Below, piece by piece: positions 46,670 to 56,770 of a stretch of 64,000 nt of DNA. Origin of the DNA: Pseudomonadota bacterium (GTDB lineage Bacteria > Pseudomonadota > Gammaproteobacteria > Burkholderiales > Rhodocyclaceae); contig JAGTRY010000002.1 in the NCBI GenBank assembly GCA_018262235.1, forward strand, positions 1 to 64,000, given 5' to 3'. The notes beneath the pieces were generated by a model. It was not told the origin of the DNA and did not search any database. It worked only from the letters and a program-made list of their open reading frames with translations. The position numbers were made by a program, and so were the translations under genes. Positions within the stretch are counted from its first letter, which is position 1. Every line of letters begins with the position of its first letter.

Positions 46670-48766
46670 ATGAGCGTACCTGCTTCACGTCAAATCGTCC
46701 GTGCCGTCTGCCCGCACGATTGCCCCGACACCTGCGCCATGCAGATCAGCGTGGAAGACGGTCGCGCGATCCGGGTCCAGGGAGCGCCCGATGTACCGAT
46801 CACCCGCGGCACCTTGTGCAGCAAGGTCGCCCACTATCTGGAACGCACCTATTCGGACCAGCGTCTGCTGTACCCGATGCGACGCGTAGGCGCCAAGGGA
46901 GAAGGCCGCTTCGAGCGCATCAGCTGGGAACAGGCGCTGGACACCATCGCCGAGAGATTCCGCAGCATTGCCAGCACCGATCCGCGCAGCATCCTGCCGT
47001 ACAGCTACGCAGGCACCATGGGACTGGTGCAAGGCAGCTCCATGGACCGGCGTTTCTTTCACCGCCTTGGCGCCTCTTTTCTGGATCGCACGATCTGCGC
47101 CGAGGCCGGTGCGGTCGGCTACAAGGCGACCATCGGCACGACCCAGGGCATCGATCCGGAAGCTTTCGCCAGCGCGCGCTACATCCTGATCTGGGGCGCC
47201 AACCCGGTCGTCTCCAACCTGCATCTGTGGGCCCGCATCGTTGAAGCCAAACGGCATGGCACGCGCGTCGTGTGCATCGACCCGGTCCGCAGCCTAACCG
47301 CCGAAAAATCCGACTGGCATCTCGCCCCGCTGCCCGGCACCGATGCCGCACTGGCACTGGCGATCATGCATGTGCTGATCCGCGACGGCCTCTGCGACGA
47401 GGATTACATCGCGCGCTACACCACTGGTTTCGCCGCCCTGAAACGCCGTGTGGCGGAATGGACGCCCACGCGTGCCGCCGCCGAAACCGGCCTTGCCGCG
47501 GCCGACATCGAACAACTCGCCCATGAATACGGCCAGGAAGACCGCCCGGCGGCGATCCGCGTCAATTACGGCCTGAACCGCTGTGCCGGCGGCGGCGCGG
47601 CAATGCGCGCAATCGCCTGTCTGCCCGCACTGACCGGCCACTGGCGCTGGCCACACGGCGGCATCCTGCTATCGACCTCGGGCACCTACGGCACCGACAG
47701 CCACGCGCTGGAACGCCCGGACCTTTATCCGTATGACGAACGCTTCCCGCCGCGCCACATCAACATGAGCACCATCGGCGATGCCCTGCTCGAAGCGGAC
47801 GATCCGGCGATCCGCGCAATCATGGTGTACAACGCCAATCCGGTCGCCGTCGCACCGGACTCGAACCGGGTGCGCGCCGGTTTTGCACGCGAAGACCTGT
47901 TCTGCGTCGTACACGAATTGTTCCAGACCGACACCGCCGACTATGCCGACATCCTGTTGCCGGCCACCAGCCAGCTGGAACACTGGGACATCCACAAGTC
48001 CTACGGGCACTTGAACGTGATGGTCAACGAACCGGCCATCGCCCCGCTCGGCGAAGCCCGGCCGAATACCTGGGTGTTCCGCGAACTGGCGCAGCGCATG
48101 GGTTTCACCGAAGCCTGTTTCGCCGAGAGCGACGAAGCCATCGGCGCCCAGGCTTTCCGCCCGGACCATCCGAAGAGCGGCAACATCCGCATGGACACCT
48201 TGCGCCGCCAGGGCTGGCAACGCCTGAACGTGCCCACACCGTATGCGCCTTTTGCGGCGGGTGGTTTCCCGACCCCCTCCGGCAAATGCGAGTTCTATTC
48301 ACCCAGCCTGGCCCAGCAAGGACAGGACCCCTTGCCGCATTACGTCCCACCACACGAAGGGCCTCACTCGAATCCGGAACTGGCCGCAAAGTATCCGCTC
48401 GCCTTCGTCAGCCCGCCCTCGCGCCACTTCCTCAATTCCAGCTTCGCCAATCTGCCCCGCTTCGTCCAGGCCGAAGGCAAACCCTGGCTGGACATGCATC
48501 CGCAGGACGCCGCCACACGCGGCCTGCAGGATGGCGCACGGGTGCGCATCTTCAACGCCCGCGGCGCCTTTCATGCCTGGCTGCGCATCCATCCCGACAC
48601 GCCTGGCGTGCGCCAGGGCGTGGTCAGCGCACCATCGATCTGGTGGCAAAAACTCTCGGGCGATGGCTGCAATGCCAACGCCGTCACTTCGCAGGCGCTC
48701 GCCGACATGGGCGGTGGCGCAACCTTCTACGACTGCCTGGTTGAAGTTGTCGCTGCCGCGGAGTAA
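46670..48766 (+). CDS. Molybdopterin-dependent oxidoreductase with N-terminal 4Fe-4S site
   Basis: VRAVCPHDCPDTCAMQISVEDGRAIRVQGAPDVPITRGTLCSK...GANPVVSNLHLWARIVEAKR...LLPATSQLEHWDIHKSYGHL. Confidence 0.9.
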   Translation: MSVPASRQIVRAVCPHDCPDTCAMQISVEDGRAIRVQGAPDVPITRGTLCSKVAHYLERTYSDQRLLYPMRRVGAKGEGRFERISWEQALDTIAERFRSIASTDPRSILPYSYAGTMGLVQGSSMDRRFFHRLGASFLDRTICAEAGAVGYKATIGTTQGIDPEAFASARYILIWGANPVVSNLHLWARIVEAKRHGTRVVCIDPVRSLTAEKSDWHLAPLPGTDAALALAIMHVLIRDGLCDEDYIARYTTGFAALKRRVAEWTPTRAAAETGLAAADIEQLAHEYGQEDRPAAIRVNYGLNRCAGGGAAMRAIACLPALTGHWRWPHGGILLSTSGTYGTDSHALERPDLYPYDERFPPRHINMSTIGDALLEADDPAIRAIMVYNANPVAVAPDSNRVRAGFAREDLFCVVHELFQTDTADYADILLPATSQLEHWDIHKSYGHLNVMVNEPAIAPLGEARPNTWVFRELAQRMGFTEACFAESDEAIGAQAFRPDHPKSGNIRMDTLRRQGWQRLNVPTPYAPFAAGGFPTPSGKCEFYSPSLAQQGQDPLPHYVPPHEGPHSNPELAAKYPLAFVSPPSRHFLNSSFANLPRFVQAEGKPWLDMHPQDAATRGLQDGARVRIFNARGAFHAWLRIHPDTPGVRQGVVSAPSIWWQKLSGDGCNANAVTSQALADMGGGATFYDCLVEVVAAAE

Positions 48767-48786
48767 TTGCTCACGCCCCGCCCGCG

Positions 48787-49485
48787 CTAATCGCGCCGCA
48801 CGCTGATGCCTTCGCGCTGTTCAAGCTGATCGAAGAAATCCGTCAGGCGCCGGCCGGGCTGATCCGGGAACAGCTCATCCAGCGCATCCAGTTGCTGGAT
48901 GCGGTCGACGCGGAAATGGCGGAACTCACCGCGCAGCGTGCACCAGCCAATCAGGGTCCAGGCCCGTCCCCAGAAAAACAGGCCGAGCGGCCACAGGGTG
49001 CGCTGCGAAGGCGTACCGTCTTCACGCACATAGTCCATGCGCACGATGCGATGCTCACGCACGGCCACGCGCAACGGCTGCAGCCAAGGCAGACGCGCCT
49101 GTCCACCGGGCGGAATGAACAGCCGGGCGAGCTGGGCTTCGCGCTTGAGCGCTTCGGGCAGCACATTGTGGATCTTGGCCAGCGCCGCACTCGCTGCGGC
49201 CGCCAGCTCCGTGTCACCCCAGGCCTGCACCATGCGCGAACCGACCAGCAGCGCTTCCAGCTCTTCCGGGTTGAAAAGCAGCGGCGGCACGTCCAGCCGG
49301 TAGCGCAAGCGATAGCCGACGCCCGCTTCGCCCTCGATGGGCACTCCGGAAAGCGTCAGATCGTGGATATCGCGGTACAGTGTGCGCAATGACACTTGCA
49401 ACTGCTCGGCAAGCCACTGGCCCGTCGCATGACGACGGGCGCGGAGCAGTTCAACGAGACGGAAGAGACGGTCGGCGCGGCGCAT
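48787..49485 (-). CDS. YafY/WYL-domain HTH transcriptional regulator
   Basis: RADRLFRLVELLRARRHATGQWLAEQLQVSLRTLYRDIHDLTLSGVPIEGEAGVGYRL; WYL-like C-terminal region. Confidence 0.9.
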   Translation of the reverse strand: MRRADRLFRLVELLRARRHATGQWLAEQLQVSLRTLYRDIHDLTLSGVPIEGEAGVGYRLRYRLDVPPLLFNPEELEALLVGSRMVQAWGDTELAAAASAALAKIHNVLPEALKREAQLARLFIPPGGQARLPWLQPLRVAVREHRIVRMDYVREDGTPSQRTLWPLGLFFWGRAWTLIGWCTLRGEFRHFRVDRIQQLDALDELFPDQPGRRLTDFFDQLEQREGISVRRD

Positions 49486-49549
49486 GGTCTTTCTGTTCGG
49501 GCAGACATGAAACCTGCACCTTACCTCAGGTGCCCACGAGCATCACGAC

Positions 49550-49918
49550 TCAGCCCGGAGAATGCAACCCGACCATATTGCCCTCGGTATCCGCCAGGAT
49601 CGCGAAATAACCAATCTCGGGGCGGATCAGGGTCTTGGGCACGATGATCTGGCCACCGGCCGCTTCGACACGCGCCAGCACCCGGTTCAGATCTGCGCCC
49701 GCATCCAGATAGATGCGCACGCCATCCTGATGCGGACGCGCCTGCGCATTCTCGAAAATGCAGCCACCCACTTCCGTCATCCCATGCGGCCAAACGGCCA
49801 TGCGGCCAGACGGACCACAGCTCTCGGGCTTGAGCTGGATGGCAAGAATGGTTTCGTAAAAACGGCAGGCCCGTTCAAAGTTGGCTGCGGGAATTTCAAA
49901 CCAGGTCACGGCGTTCAT
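49550..49918 (-). CDS. VOC (glyoxalase/bleomycin-resistance) family protein
   Basis: AVTWFEIPAANFERACRFYETILAIQL...VARVEAAGGQIIVPKTLIRPEIGYFAILADTEGNMVGLHSP. Confidence 0.9.
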   Translation of the reverse strand: MNAVTWFEIPAANFERACRFYETILAIQLKPESCGPSGRMAVWPHGMTEVGGCIFENAQARPHQDGVRIYLDAGADLNRVLARVEAAGGQIIVPKTLIRPEIGYFAILADTEGNMVGLHSPG

Positions 49919-49998
49919 GACAGACTCCTTGTTGCGGTTGAGGAGTCGCCATGTTGCAGGCCCCCTGCTGACAGCGTGGTGTCAGCAGGCTGAGCAGC

Positions 49999-52353
49999 CT
50001 ACTTCTGCATGCTCACCTGTACCGGGCCTGCAGCGAGCCTCAGCGTCACAAGGCCATCGGGGGCCTGCTGCCAGCTTTGCGCTCCGGTCACGCGTGTCAC
50101 CACAAATCCCGGCATGATCTGCAAAGTCACGGCGTCCCCCGGCCGGGCCACAAGCGCCACTTCCTGAGGGGTGCGAATTCCTTCCAGGCTGATCGGAGCG
50201 CCCGACACCAGCGTGACGGGACCAGCCAGACGTGTCGCTTCGATCAGCGTGAAACGCAGCCCATCCGCATGCGTCACAAAGCTCGCCGCCATGCCATCGA
50301 GTTTCCAGCCTGCGGCGTCGACCTGCTTTTCAGATTCACGCGCCATGAGCACGATTTCATCACTTCCCTGCCCGGAAAGCCGCATGGCGTAACCCTTCTC
50401 AGCCGGGATGCTCACCGAGGCAGGCGCAGCACCGTTCTCCCCGGAGGCCTTCCACGGATACAGCAGGGTCAGGAAATCCTGTTGTTTCGAGCGTGCGTTC
50501 GTCTCGGCTGTCACATGCCATTCGTTCGGCATTTTGGTGCGATAGCTCTCGATCACTGGCGGCTCGAAAGCATCGGTCTGAGAGAAGACGAGCGCGCCCA
50601 CACCGGGTTGCAGGAAGCGTACGGTCAGGCGTGCATTCCCCTGTTGCTGGACGATCTCGTTGCGCTCCGGGCTGAGCGTCATCGGGCTGCGCGCGTGGAG
50701 TTGCCATTGGTATTTCACCGCTTCGGGTGCGGCATCTTCATCGAGGATCACGAAGTAACGCCGGTTCACGAAGAACACGTGGCGCAAGGCACGCTCGGCC
50801 CGCGCACCGTAGGCCCGCTGCGCATTCCCCGTGGCGAAGCTGTAACCGGCGCCATCGGCAAAACGCGTGATCGTGCCGGTGGCCGTTGCGTCCTTGATGC
50901 GCTGACCTTCGCCATCGAAGAGGACGGCGTTCTTGGCCTTGGTCTGGCGGCTCCAGCCGACTTGGTGCGGACTGTCGTAGAACTCGCGGTAGCCGGAGTT
51001 GATCGCCAGCGGCTGGCCAAAGGCGTTGAGCACGAAACTGTTCTGATCGGCGAAACCATGGCTGGCCGAACCCTGCGGGCTGGAGCGGAAGCCGAGCATG
51101 ATGTCGTTGGCCGCATCGCCGAGCGCAGAGTGCATCGCCACCACACCGATATCATCAAAGTACCGGCTCTGCGGCAACTCCGTGAGTTTCACTTCCGGCA
51201 GCTTCGCTTGTGCTGTGCGGAAGCGCTGCAGGAAGCTGTCTGCGCCATCGTAGGTGTAGTAATTGAAGCTGGCCGGGGGCTTCTGGCGCAACGCTTTGGC
51301 ATACGCCAGCGGATAGGGGTCGGCATTCAGCACGGCGAACTTTTCCATCATCAGGGCGATGCTGCCGCTGGGCCCCATGATGTTGGTGAGATCGCCAAAC
51401 GATGAGCCCGGATAGGGCATCAGGCTGTAAATGCCGAAATAGGGCGTGTTGCGCCAGAAGGGACGCGCCAGCGGCTCCTTGAAACCAAACAGCGCCATGC
51501 CTTCGAGGAAACGCTGATGCTGGCTGATGCCGGTGTTCCAGTAGTTGAGCCCCTCAGCCCAGCCACCGGCCGGGCCGCCCCACACCGGGAACTGGCGCAG
51601 GTAGTACTCGTAGCTCCAGGCCAGCCAGCCCGGCGCGCGCTTCGTCTCGTGAAACAGCGCCAGCCCGCCCTGCCCGAGCGTGGAGATGAAGCGCATCGGA
51701 TGGCTCAGCGAATTGTCCGGCGCGGTCGGGCGGGTCAGCGTGAACTTCGGCTGGATCTGGCTGGCGAGCACTTCCATGCGCGCAATCAGTGCCTTGCCAA
51801 CCGTGGCACGCTCCTCCGGCGTGAGCGCGGCATATGCCCAGTCGTAGGCAAAAATCATGGGGCGCAACGACTGGATGAAGAGCTCGTCGTTGGTGCGGTA
51901 AGTTTCGCGCGTGATATCCCAGCTCGCCAGATGCATCAGCCAGCGCGCCGCCTCGCGGCCATAGGCGGGGTCTTCGGTGAGCAGCCAGGCCAGCGCATAG
52001 CGCTGCGCCCAGGCGGCAGTCTCGTTCGCCGCCTTGTAACCGGCTTCCCACTGTTTCGTACCTTCCAGCGTGCCGTTCCGGGCCGGTTTCGGCTCGGGAA
52101 TCAGCGCGCGACTATCCAGCGGCGGCAGCGCCAGTTTCGCCAGCGCGGCACCATCCGGCTGGCTCGGCAGATCTTTAAGGAAGGCGCGCAACGCGGGCAG
52201 ATCGGCCGGGCGAATCAGCAGGCGCGGATGCTCGTTGGCGAGTGCCGCATTGAATTGCGCCACGCGCCCGGCGACCAGCTCGCCATCGCTTTGCGCCAGT
52301 GCAGGCGCCACCATGGACAGCGTGACCAGCCCCAGCAGGATGAGTTTTTTCAT
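49999..52353 (-). CDS. Heparinase II/III-like (DUF4962-type) polysaccharide lyase, secreted
   Basis: Signal peptide MKKLILLGLVTLSMVAPALA; HPRLLIRPADLPALRAFLKD; GYRSSPQGSASHGFADQNSFVLNAFGQPLAINSGYREFYDSPHQVGWSRQTKAKNAVLFDGEGQ region typical of the family (first residues read GFRSSPQGS). ORF track over-extends the N-terminus. Confidence 0.82.
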   Translation of the reverse strand: MKKLILLGLVTLSMVAPALAQSDGELVAGRVAQFNAALANEHPRLLIRPADLPALRAFLKDLPSQPDGAALAKLALPPLDSRALIPEPKPARNGTLEGTKQWEAGYKAANETAAWAQRYALAWLLTEDPAYGREAARWLMHLASWDITRETYRTNDELFIQSLRPMIFAYDWAYAALTPEERATVGKALIARMEVLASQIQPKFTLTRPTAPDNSLSHPMRFISTLGQGGLALFHETKRAPGWLAWSYEYYLRQFPVWGGPAGGWAEGLNYWNTGISQHQRFLEGMALFGFKEPLARPFWRNTPYFGIYSLMPYPGSSFGDLTNIMGPSGSIALMMEKFAVLNADPYPLAYAKALRQKPPASFNYYTYDGADSFLQRFRTAQAKLPEVKLTELPQSRYFDDIGVVAMHSALGDAANDIMLGFRSSPQGSASHGFADQNSFVLNAFGQPLAINSGYREFYDSPHQVGWSRQTKAKNAVLFDGEGQRIKDATATGTITRFADGAGYSFATGNAQRAYGARAERALRHVFFVNRRYFVILDEDAAPEAVKYQWQLHARSPMTLSPERNEIVQQQGNARLTVRFLQPGVGALVFSQTDAFEPPVIESYRTKMPNEWHVTAETNARSKQQDFLTLLYPWKASGENGAAPASVSIPAEKGYAMRLSGQGSDEIVLMARESEKQVDAAGWKLDGMAASFVTHADGLRFTLIEATRLAGPVTLVSGAPISLEGIRTPQEVALVARPGDAVTLQIMPGFVVTRVTGAQSWQQAPDGLVTLRLAAGPVQVSMQK

Positions 52354-52444
52354 GATTGGCGCGCCCGCGTTGATCGGCAATACGGCCCCGGACAGATCCG
52401 GGCAAGTTACCGGAACAGACTCTACGGGCGTAGCCGTGTGGAAA

Positions 52445-52655
52445 TCAAGCGACCCGGGCGCCGGCCAGCAACAGGAAGCCGGCCGCAACAAACCGTACGC
52501 CGGCAAACACCATCTGCCCGGCAACATCGGGGCGGGCAATATGAAACAAGACGTAGCCTGCTTGATGGCGGGATAAGCACTTCCCCAAAGCAGACCACAG
52601 AAGCTGGCGAGGATGAAGAAAACGACAGGATGGGCCAGAAAGTGTGTCTGCGGCA
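52445..52655 (-). pseudogene. EamA/DMT transporter N-terminal remnant, frameshifted and truncated
   Basis: Frame A: HPVVFFILASFCGLLWGSAYPAIKQ; frame B continues AGYVLFHIARPDVAGQMVFAGVRFVAAGFLLLAGARVA then stop. Together they read as the first two EamA TM segments. Confidence 0.65.
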
Positions 52656-52809
52656 GGGTGGTTCCAAAAAAAATGGGCGGGGGAGACACCCCACCCACGA
52701 GACACAGCAAGAACCAGAGCGATGCGTGAGCTCGTAGTCCTCTGCAACATTGTGGCTGGCGATTTTCATCCTATCAATTGCATTAGTATTGCAATATTGA
52801 TAAGTAAAA

Positions 52810-53727
52810 ATGAATCAATCTCCCATCATGGACTTTCGCCATTTCCGCTATTTCGTGACGGTTGCCGAGGAATTGCACGTTGCCCGGGCGGCGACACAGC
52901 TGGGAATGGCGCAACCGGCGCTGAGTCAGCACATCCGCGCCCTGGAAGATCGCCTGGGCGTAAAGCTGTTCCTGCGTGCCAACCGCCGGATCAGCCTGAC
53001 CGAGGCCGGTACGGCCTTTCTCGCCGAAGCGCGTGCGGCCCTGCATCATGCGGAACTGGCGACAAACGCCGCGCAGCGCGCAGCCCGTGGCGAGACAGGC
53101 AACGTGACCATCGGTTACGTCAGCAGTGCACTGGCCGAACCGGCTTTTCTCACCGCGCTGTCAGCCTTCCGCAGCAGCCACCCGGATGTGGTGATCGAGA
53201 TGCGCATGCGCCTGATGGCAGTCCACATCGAGGCCCTGCGCACCCAGGCCGTAGATATAGCGGTCACCCGTGGTCCCTTTCAGGACATTCCGGACGGCTA
53301 CGAATCGTTTGTGCTCGCACGTCAGCCCATGCTCGTGGCCGTGCCACAAAACCATCCGTTGAGCGCAGCGGAATCCATTGCCCTGCAAGACCTCAGCGAA
53401 GACACTTTCCTGCAACCGGAAGATCCGCCCGGCAAAGGCCTGGCCGATACCGTCAACCGGCTGTGCAGCGCCGCCCGTTTCACACCCCGGCGCAGCATGG
53501 TGGTCAACGAGATGGCCTCCGTCGTCGGTCTGGTCGCTGCGAGTCTTGGCGTGGCACTGCTACCCGCCTCGGCCACCACCATGCAGATGCCCGGCGTGGT
53601 CTATCGGCCATTGCGTGATGCCAGCGCGCTCTCCGAGATGCTGGTCGTGCATCGGCGCTTCGAGCGCTCGCCTGCGGTACGTGCCCTGCTGACGCGGCTG
53701 CGTGCCGATGCTATCGCGGTGGATTAG
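52810..53727 (+). CDS. LysR-family transcriptional regulator
   Basis: MDFRHFRYFVTVAEELHVARAATQLGMAQPALSQHIRALEDRLGVKLFLR. Confidence 0.95.
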   Translation: MNQSPIMDFRHFRYFVTVAEELHVARAATQLGMAQPALSQHIRALEDRLGVKLFLRANRRISLTEAGTAFLAEARAALHHAELATNAAQRAARGETGNVTIGYVSSALAEPAFLTALSAFRSSHPDVVIEMRMRLMAVHIEALRTQAVDIAVTRGPFQDIPDGYESFVLARQPMLVAVPQNHPLSAAESIALQDLSEDTFLQPEDPPGKGLADTVNRLCSAARFTPRRSMVVNEMASVVGLVAASLGVALLPASATTMQMPGVVYRPLRDASALSEMLVVHRRFERSPAVRALLTRLRADAIAVD

Positions 53728-53736
53728 CGCCCCCGT

Positions 53737-55167
53737 TCAGAAGGGCGGCGCTATCGCTTCAGCATAATCGTAGAGGGCGCCAAGAATCGCCTCGCCGCGC
53801 TCGTCAGCCGCCTCGGAAAGCGTATCGATCTGCTCGAAGAAGGCTGTCAGCGAGCGCGCACCGTTGGCCCCTTCATGCAGACACGCCACGCGATGGGCTT
53901 CCCAGCGGGCCTGCTCTGACGCATCCAGACTGGCCGGAAAATTACGGGCACGGTAGCGGAAAAAGATTTCTTCGAGGCGTGCATCCTGAAAACTCACGCG
54001 CGCCTCGCCCAGTTGCTCCGGCGTCAGCCCACGCAACTGGTTGAGCGTGCGCCGGTCGCCGTTGCCGACGAAGCCACCGTAGAGGTCTTCATCCACGTCC
54101 GTAGCCCCCTCTTCGGCCGGGCGCTGGAACACTGCCGCCCATTTGGCGGCAAGAGCCGGCAGGCGACGTGCCTGATCGGCATGAATCAATGCTTGCGGAA
54201 TATCGATCTGCCAGCGCGCAACAACTTCCGGGCTGAGGATCTTGAGGTTGGCAACGACAATCGGTGACTTGTTGATATGGATGGTCTTCACCGGCAGACG
54301 GCTCACACCTTCAGGCAGATCGGCCGCCTTGGTAAACATGCGTGTGCGGATTTCGTCAGCTGACAACTCCGCCAGCGCTTCCGGATCGCACGCCAGATCC
54401 CACACGATGATTTCGTTCTTGTTGGTCGGGTGCTGTGCCAGCGGCCAGACTATCGCCATGCAACCGCGTTCCGGACCGAACATGCCGGAGATGTGCAGCA
54501 ACGGCTTCGGGTTGAGCAGATCGATTTCCTTGAGCACCGCCTCCTTCTTGCGCAGTGCCAGACAGAAATCCCAGAGTTTGGGCTGTTTCGATTTGATCAG
54601 CCGGGCCAGTGCGATCGTGGCATGCACATCGGAGAGCGCATCGTGCGCCGCCTCGTGCAGCAGCCCATTGGCCTGGGTGAGATGTTCGAGCTTGAAGGAC
54701 GGACGGCCGTCTTCATGCTTCGGCCATTCGATGCCTTCGGGCCGCAGCGCCCAGGTGGTGCGCACCACATCGAGCAGATCCCAGCGCCCGCAATCGTTCT
54801 GCCATTCGCGCGCATACGGATCGATCAGGTTGCGCCAGAACATGAAACGCGTGACTTCGTCATCGAAGCGGAGGGTGTTGTAACCCACGCCAATCGTGCC
54901 GGTCTCGGCCAATTCACGCTCGATGACGGCGGCAAACTGGTGCTCGGGCATGCCCTGCTCCACACAGGTCTGCGGCAGGATTCCGGTGAGCAGGCAGGAC
55001 TCCGGGTCAGGCAGGTAATCCGGCGCCGGCTGACAGTAACACATCAGCGGCTCACCGATCTCGTTCAGGTCCGCATCGGTACGAATGCCCGCAAATTGCG
55101 CCGGGCGATCACGCCGCGGGGAAATACCGAAGGTTTCGTAATCGTGCCAGAAGAAGGTGTTGGGCAT
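53737..55167 (-). CDS. sbcB: Exodeoxyribonuclease I
   Basis: MPNTFFWHDYETFGISPRRDRPAQFAGIRTDADLNEIGEPLMCYCQPAPDYLPDPESCLLTGILPQ. Confidence 0.94.
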   Translation of the reverse strand: MPNTFFWHDYETFGISPRRDRPAQFAGIRTDADLNEIGEPLMCYCQPAPDYLPDPESCLLTGILPQTCVEQGMPEHQFAAVIERELAETGTIGVGYNTLRFDDEVTRFMFWRNLIDPYAREWQNDCGRWDLLDVVRTTWALRPEGIEWPKHEDGRPSFKLEHLTQANGLLHEAAHDALSDVHATIALARLIKSKQPKLWDFCLALRKKEAVLKEIDLLNPKPLLHISGMFGPERGCMAIVWPLAQHPTNKNEIIVWDLACDPEALAELSADEIRTRMFTKAADLPEGVSRLPVKTIHINKSPIVVANLKILSPEVVARWQIDIPQALIHADQARRLPALAAKWAAVFQRPAEEGATDVDEDLYGGFVGNGDRRTLNQLRGLTPEQLGEARVSFQDARLEEIFFRYRARNFPASLDASEQARWEAHRVACLHEGANGARSLTAFFEQIDTLSEAADERGEAILGALYDYAEAIAPPF

Positions 55168-55549
55168 GGTGGCCTGTGGTGCAGTCCGGAAAAGTACCGG
55201 CATTCTACGTGATGGCGAATTCGCGGGCATGACAACTCCGAATGCTGTGTTTAAGCTTGCACATTCAAGTCTTGTCACCCCCACGTGCCGATCCACTGCA
55301 ATATTTTCGGCCTGATTGGCCCGGTCTTTTTGGGACTTCTGCTCATCCTCACCGATGGGCAGCTAGGCTGTGGCCTTTATCTGACGGGAGTTTGCGGGGG
55401 ATCACTGGAAAAACCAGCATTCACCAAGCTTGCCTGAAAGACTGTCAGTCACTACCCTTACGGGCCTACCGGCGGAAGCGCTCCTGACCGATACTCTGCA
55501 ATGAAACAAGCGACTGATTTTTCCCCAACCATCGACAACGGAGCATAGC

Positions 55550-56653
55550 GTGGAAAGGCAATGGTTCCTGGAGTCGATCTCGACAGACGGGTCACGGGTC
55601 ACCCACACCATCACCCAGCTGCCTTTCCGGGTCGGTCGGGATCCGGAAAACGATCTGGTGGTGCCAACCCTCGGCCTCTCCCGCCACCACGCCCTGCTCA
55701 CGCCCGACATCTCGGGCCGCATCCGCCTGACCGATCTGAACAGTACCAACGGCAGTTTCGTGAATCGCCGCCGCATTGATGGATCCTGTCTGCTCGATGA
55801 GAACGACATCGTGCACTTCGGCACAGCCGAATTCCGCCTGCGTCTCCGCCAGAAAGATCAGGCGCACCTGCTGTCTGCCAGCGACATGCACACCATGCTG
55901 GTTCCCATCGGCATGGAGCTTTCCGAGCTGTTCGTCCCCAACGAGGCCGAGTTCCTCGATTTGCTCGATGGTCACGCCATTTCAGGCGCGGCCCAGCCCA
56001 TTGTCACCATGCAGGACCGCACGATCTTCGCCTACGAATTGCTGGGCCGAGCCAACCACCCTTTACTGCCCGCCGCGCCGATCCGTCTGTTCGAACTGGC
56101 CAGCATGCTGGATCGTGAAGAGGAATTGAGCATGGCTTTCCGCAAGTTCGGCCTCACAGTGATTGCCCCGCGTCTGAAGGGCTTTCCGCTGTTCGCCAAC
56201 ACCCATCCGAAGGAAACTTTCAGCGAAGCGTTTTTCACTTCGCTGGTCAGCCTGCGGCGTACTTTGCCAGACCTTGATCTGGTCATCGAGATCCATGAAA
56301 CAGCAGTCACCGAAACCCGGCGCCTGCTGGAACTGGTCGCCCGTTTGAATGACATCGGCGTGCGCTTTGCCTTCGACGATTTCGGCGCAGGTCAGGCACG
56401 CCTGAATGAACTGGGTGAAGCCCCGGCACACTTCGTGAAATTCGACATCGGCCTGATCCATGACATCCATCTGGCCAGTGCGCGCAAGCAGCGGGTAGTC
56501 CGCGATCTCGTCAAACTGGTGCTGGACCTTGGTTCGGTCCCCCTGGCCGAAGGCATCGAGATGGAAGCCGAAGCCCAGATCTGCCAGGACATGGGCTTCC
56601 AGCTCATCCAGGGTTTTCTCACCGGCAAACCGATTCCGGTGGAAAACATTTGA
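55550..56653 (+). CDS. FHA domain - EAL domain protein
   Basis: FRVGRDPENDLVVPTLGLSRHHALL...LTDLNSTNGSFVN (FHA); FAYELLGRA, ANTHP, EIHETAV, FDDFGAG, KFDIGLI, AEGIE, QGFLTGKP (EAL). GTG start. Confidence 0.9.
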   Translation: MERQWFLESISTDGSRVTHTITQLPFRVGRDPENDLVVPTLGLSRHHALLTPDISGRIRLTDLNSTNGSFVNRRRIDGSCLLDENDIVHFGTAEFRLRLRQKDQAHLLSASDMHTMLVPIGMELSELFVPNEAEFLDLLDGHAISGAAQPIVTMQDRTIFAYELLGRANHPLLPAAPIRLFELASMLDREEELSMAFRKFGLTVIAPRLKGFPLFANTHPKETFSEAFFTSLVSLRRTLPDLDLVIEIHETAVTETRRLLELVARLNDIGVRFAFDDFGAGQARLNELGEAPAHFVKFDIGLIHDIHLASARKQRVVRDLVKLVLDLGSVPLAEGIEMEAEAQICQDMGFQLIQGFLTGKPIPVENI

Positions 56654-56770
56654 GACGATCAGCGCCGAGCACCTGATCACTGTGGCGTAAAAGCGCCTGC
56701 AAACACGGATTTGTCATGCGAGGTTTCGCCTGTGCTTTTTCAGCAGCGCGTTCCCCCGTATCATCTCGCC

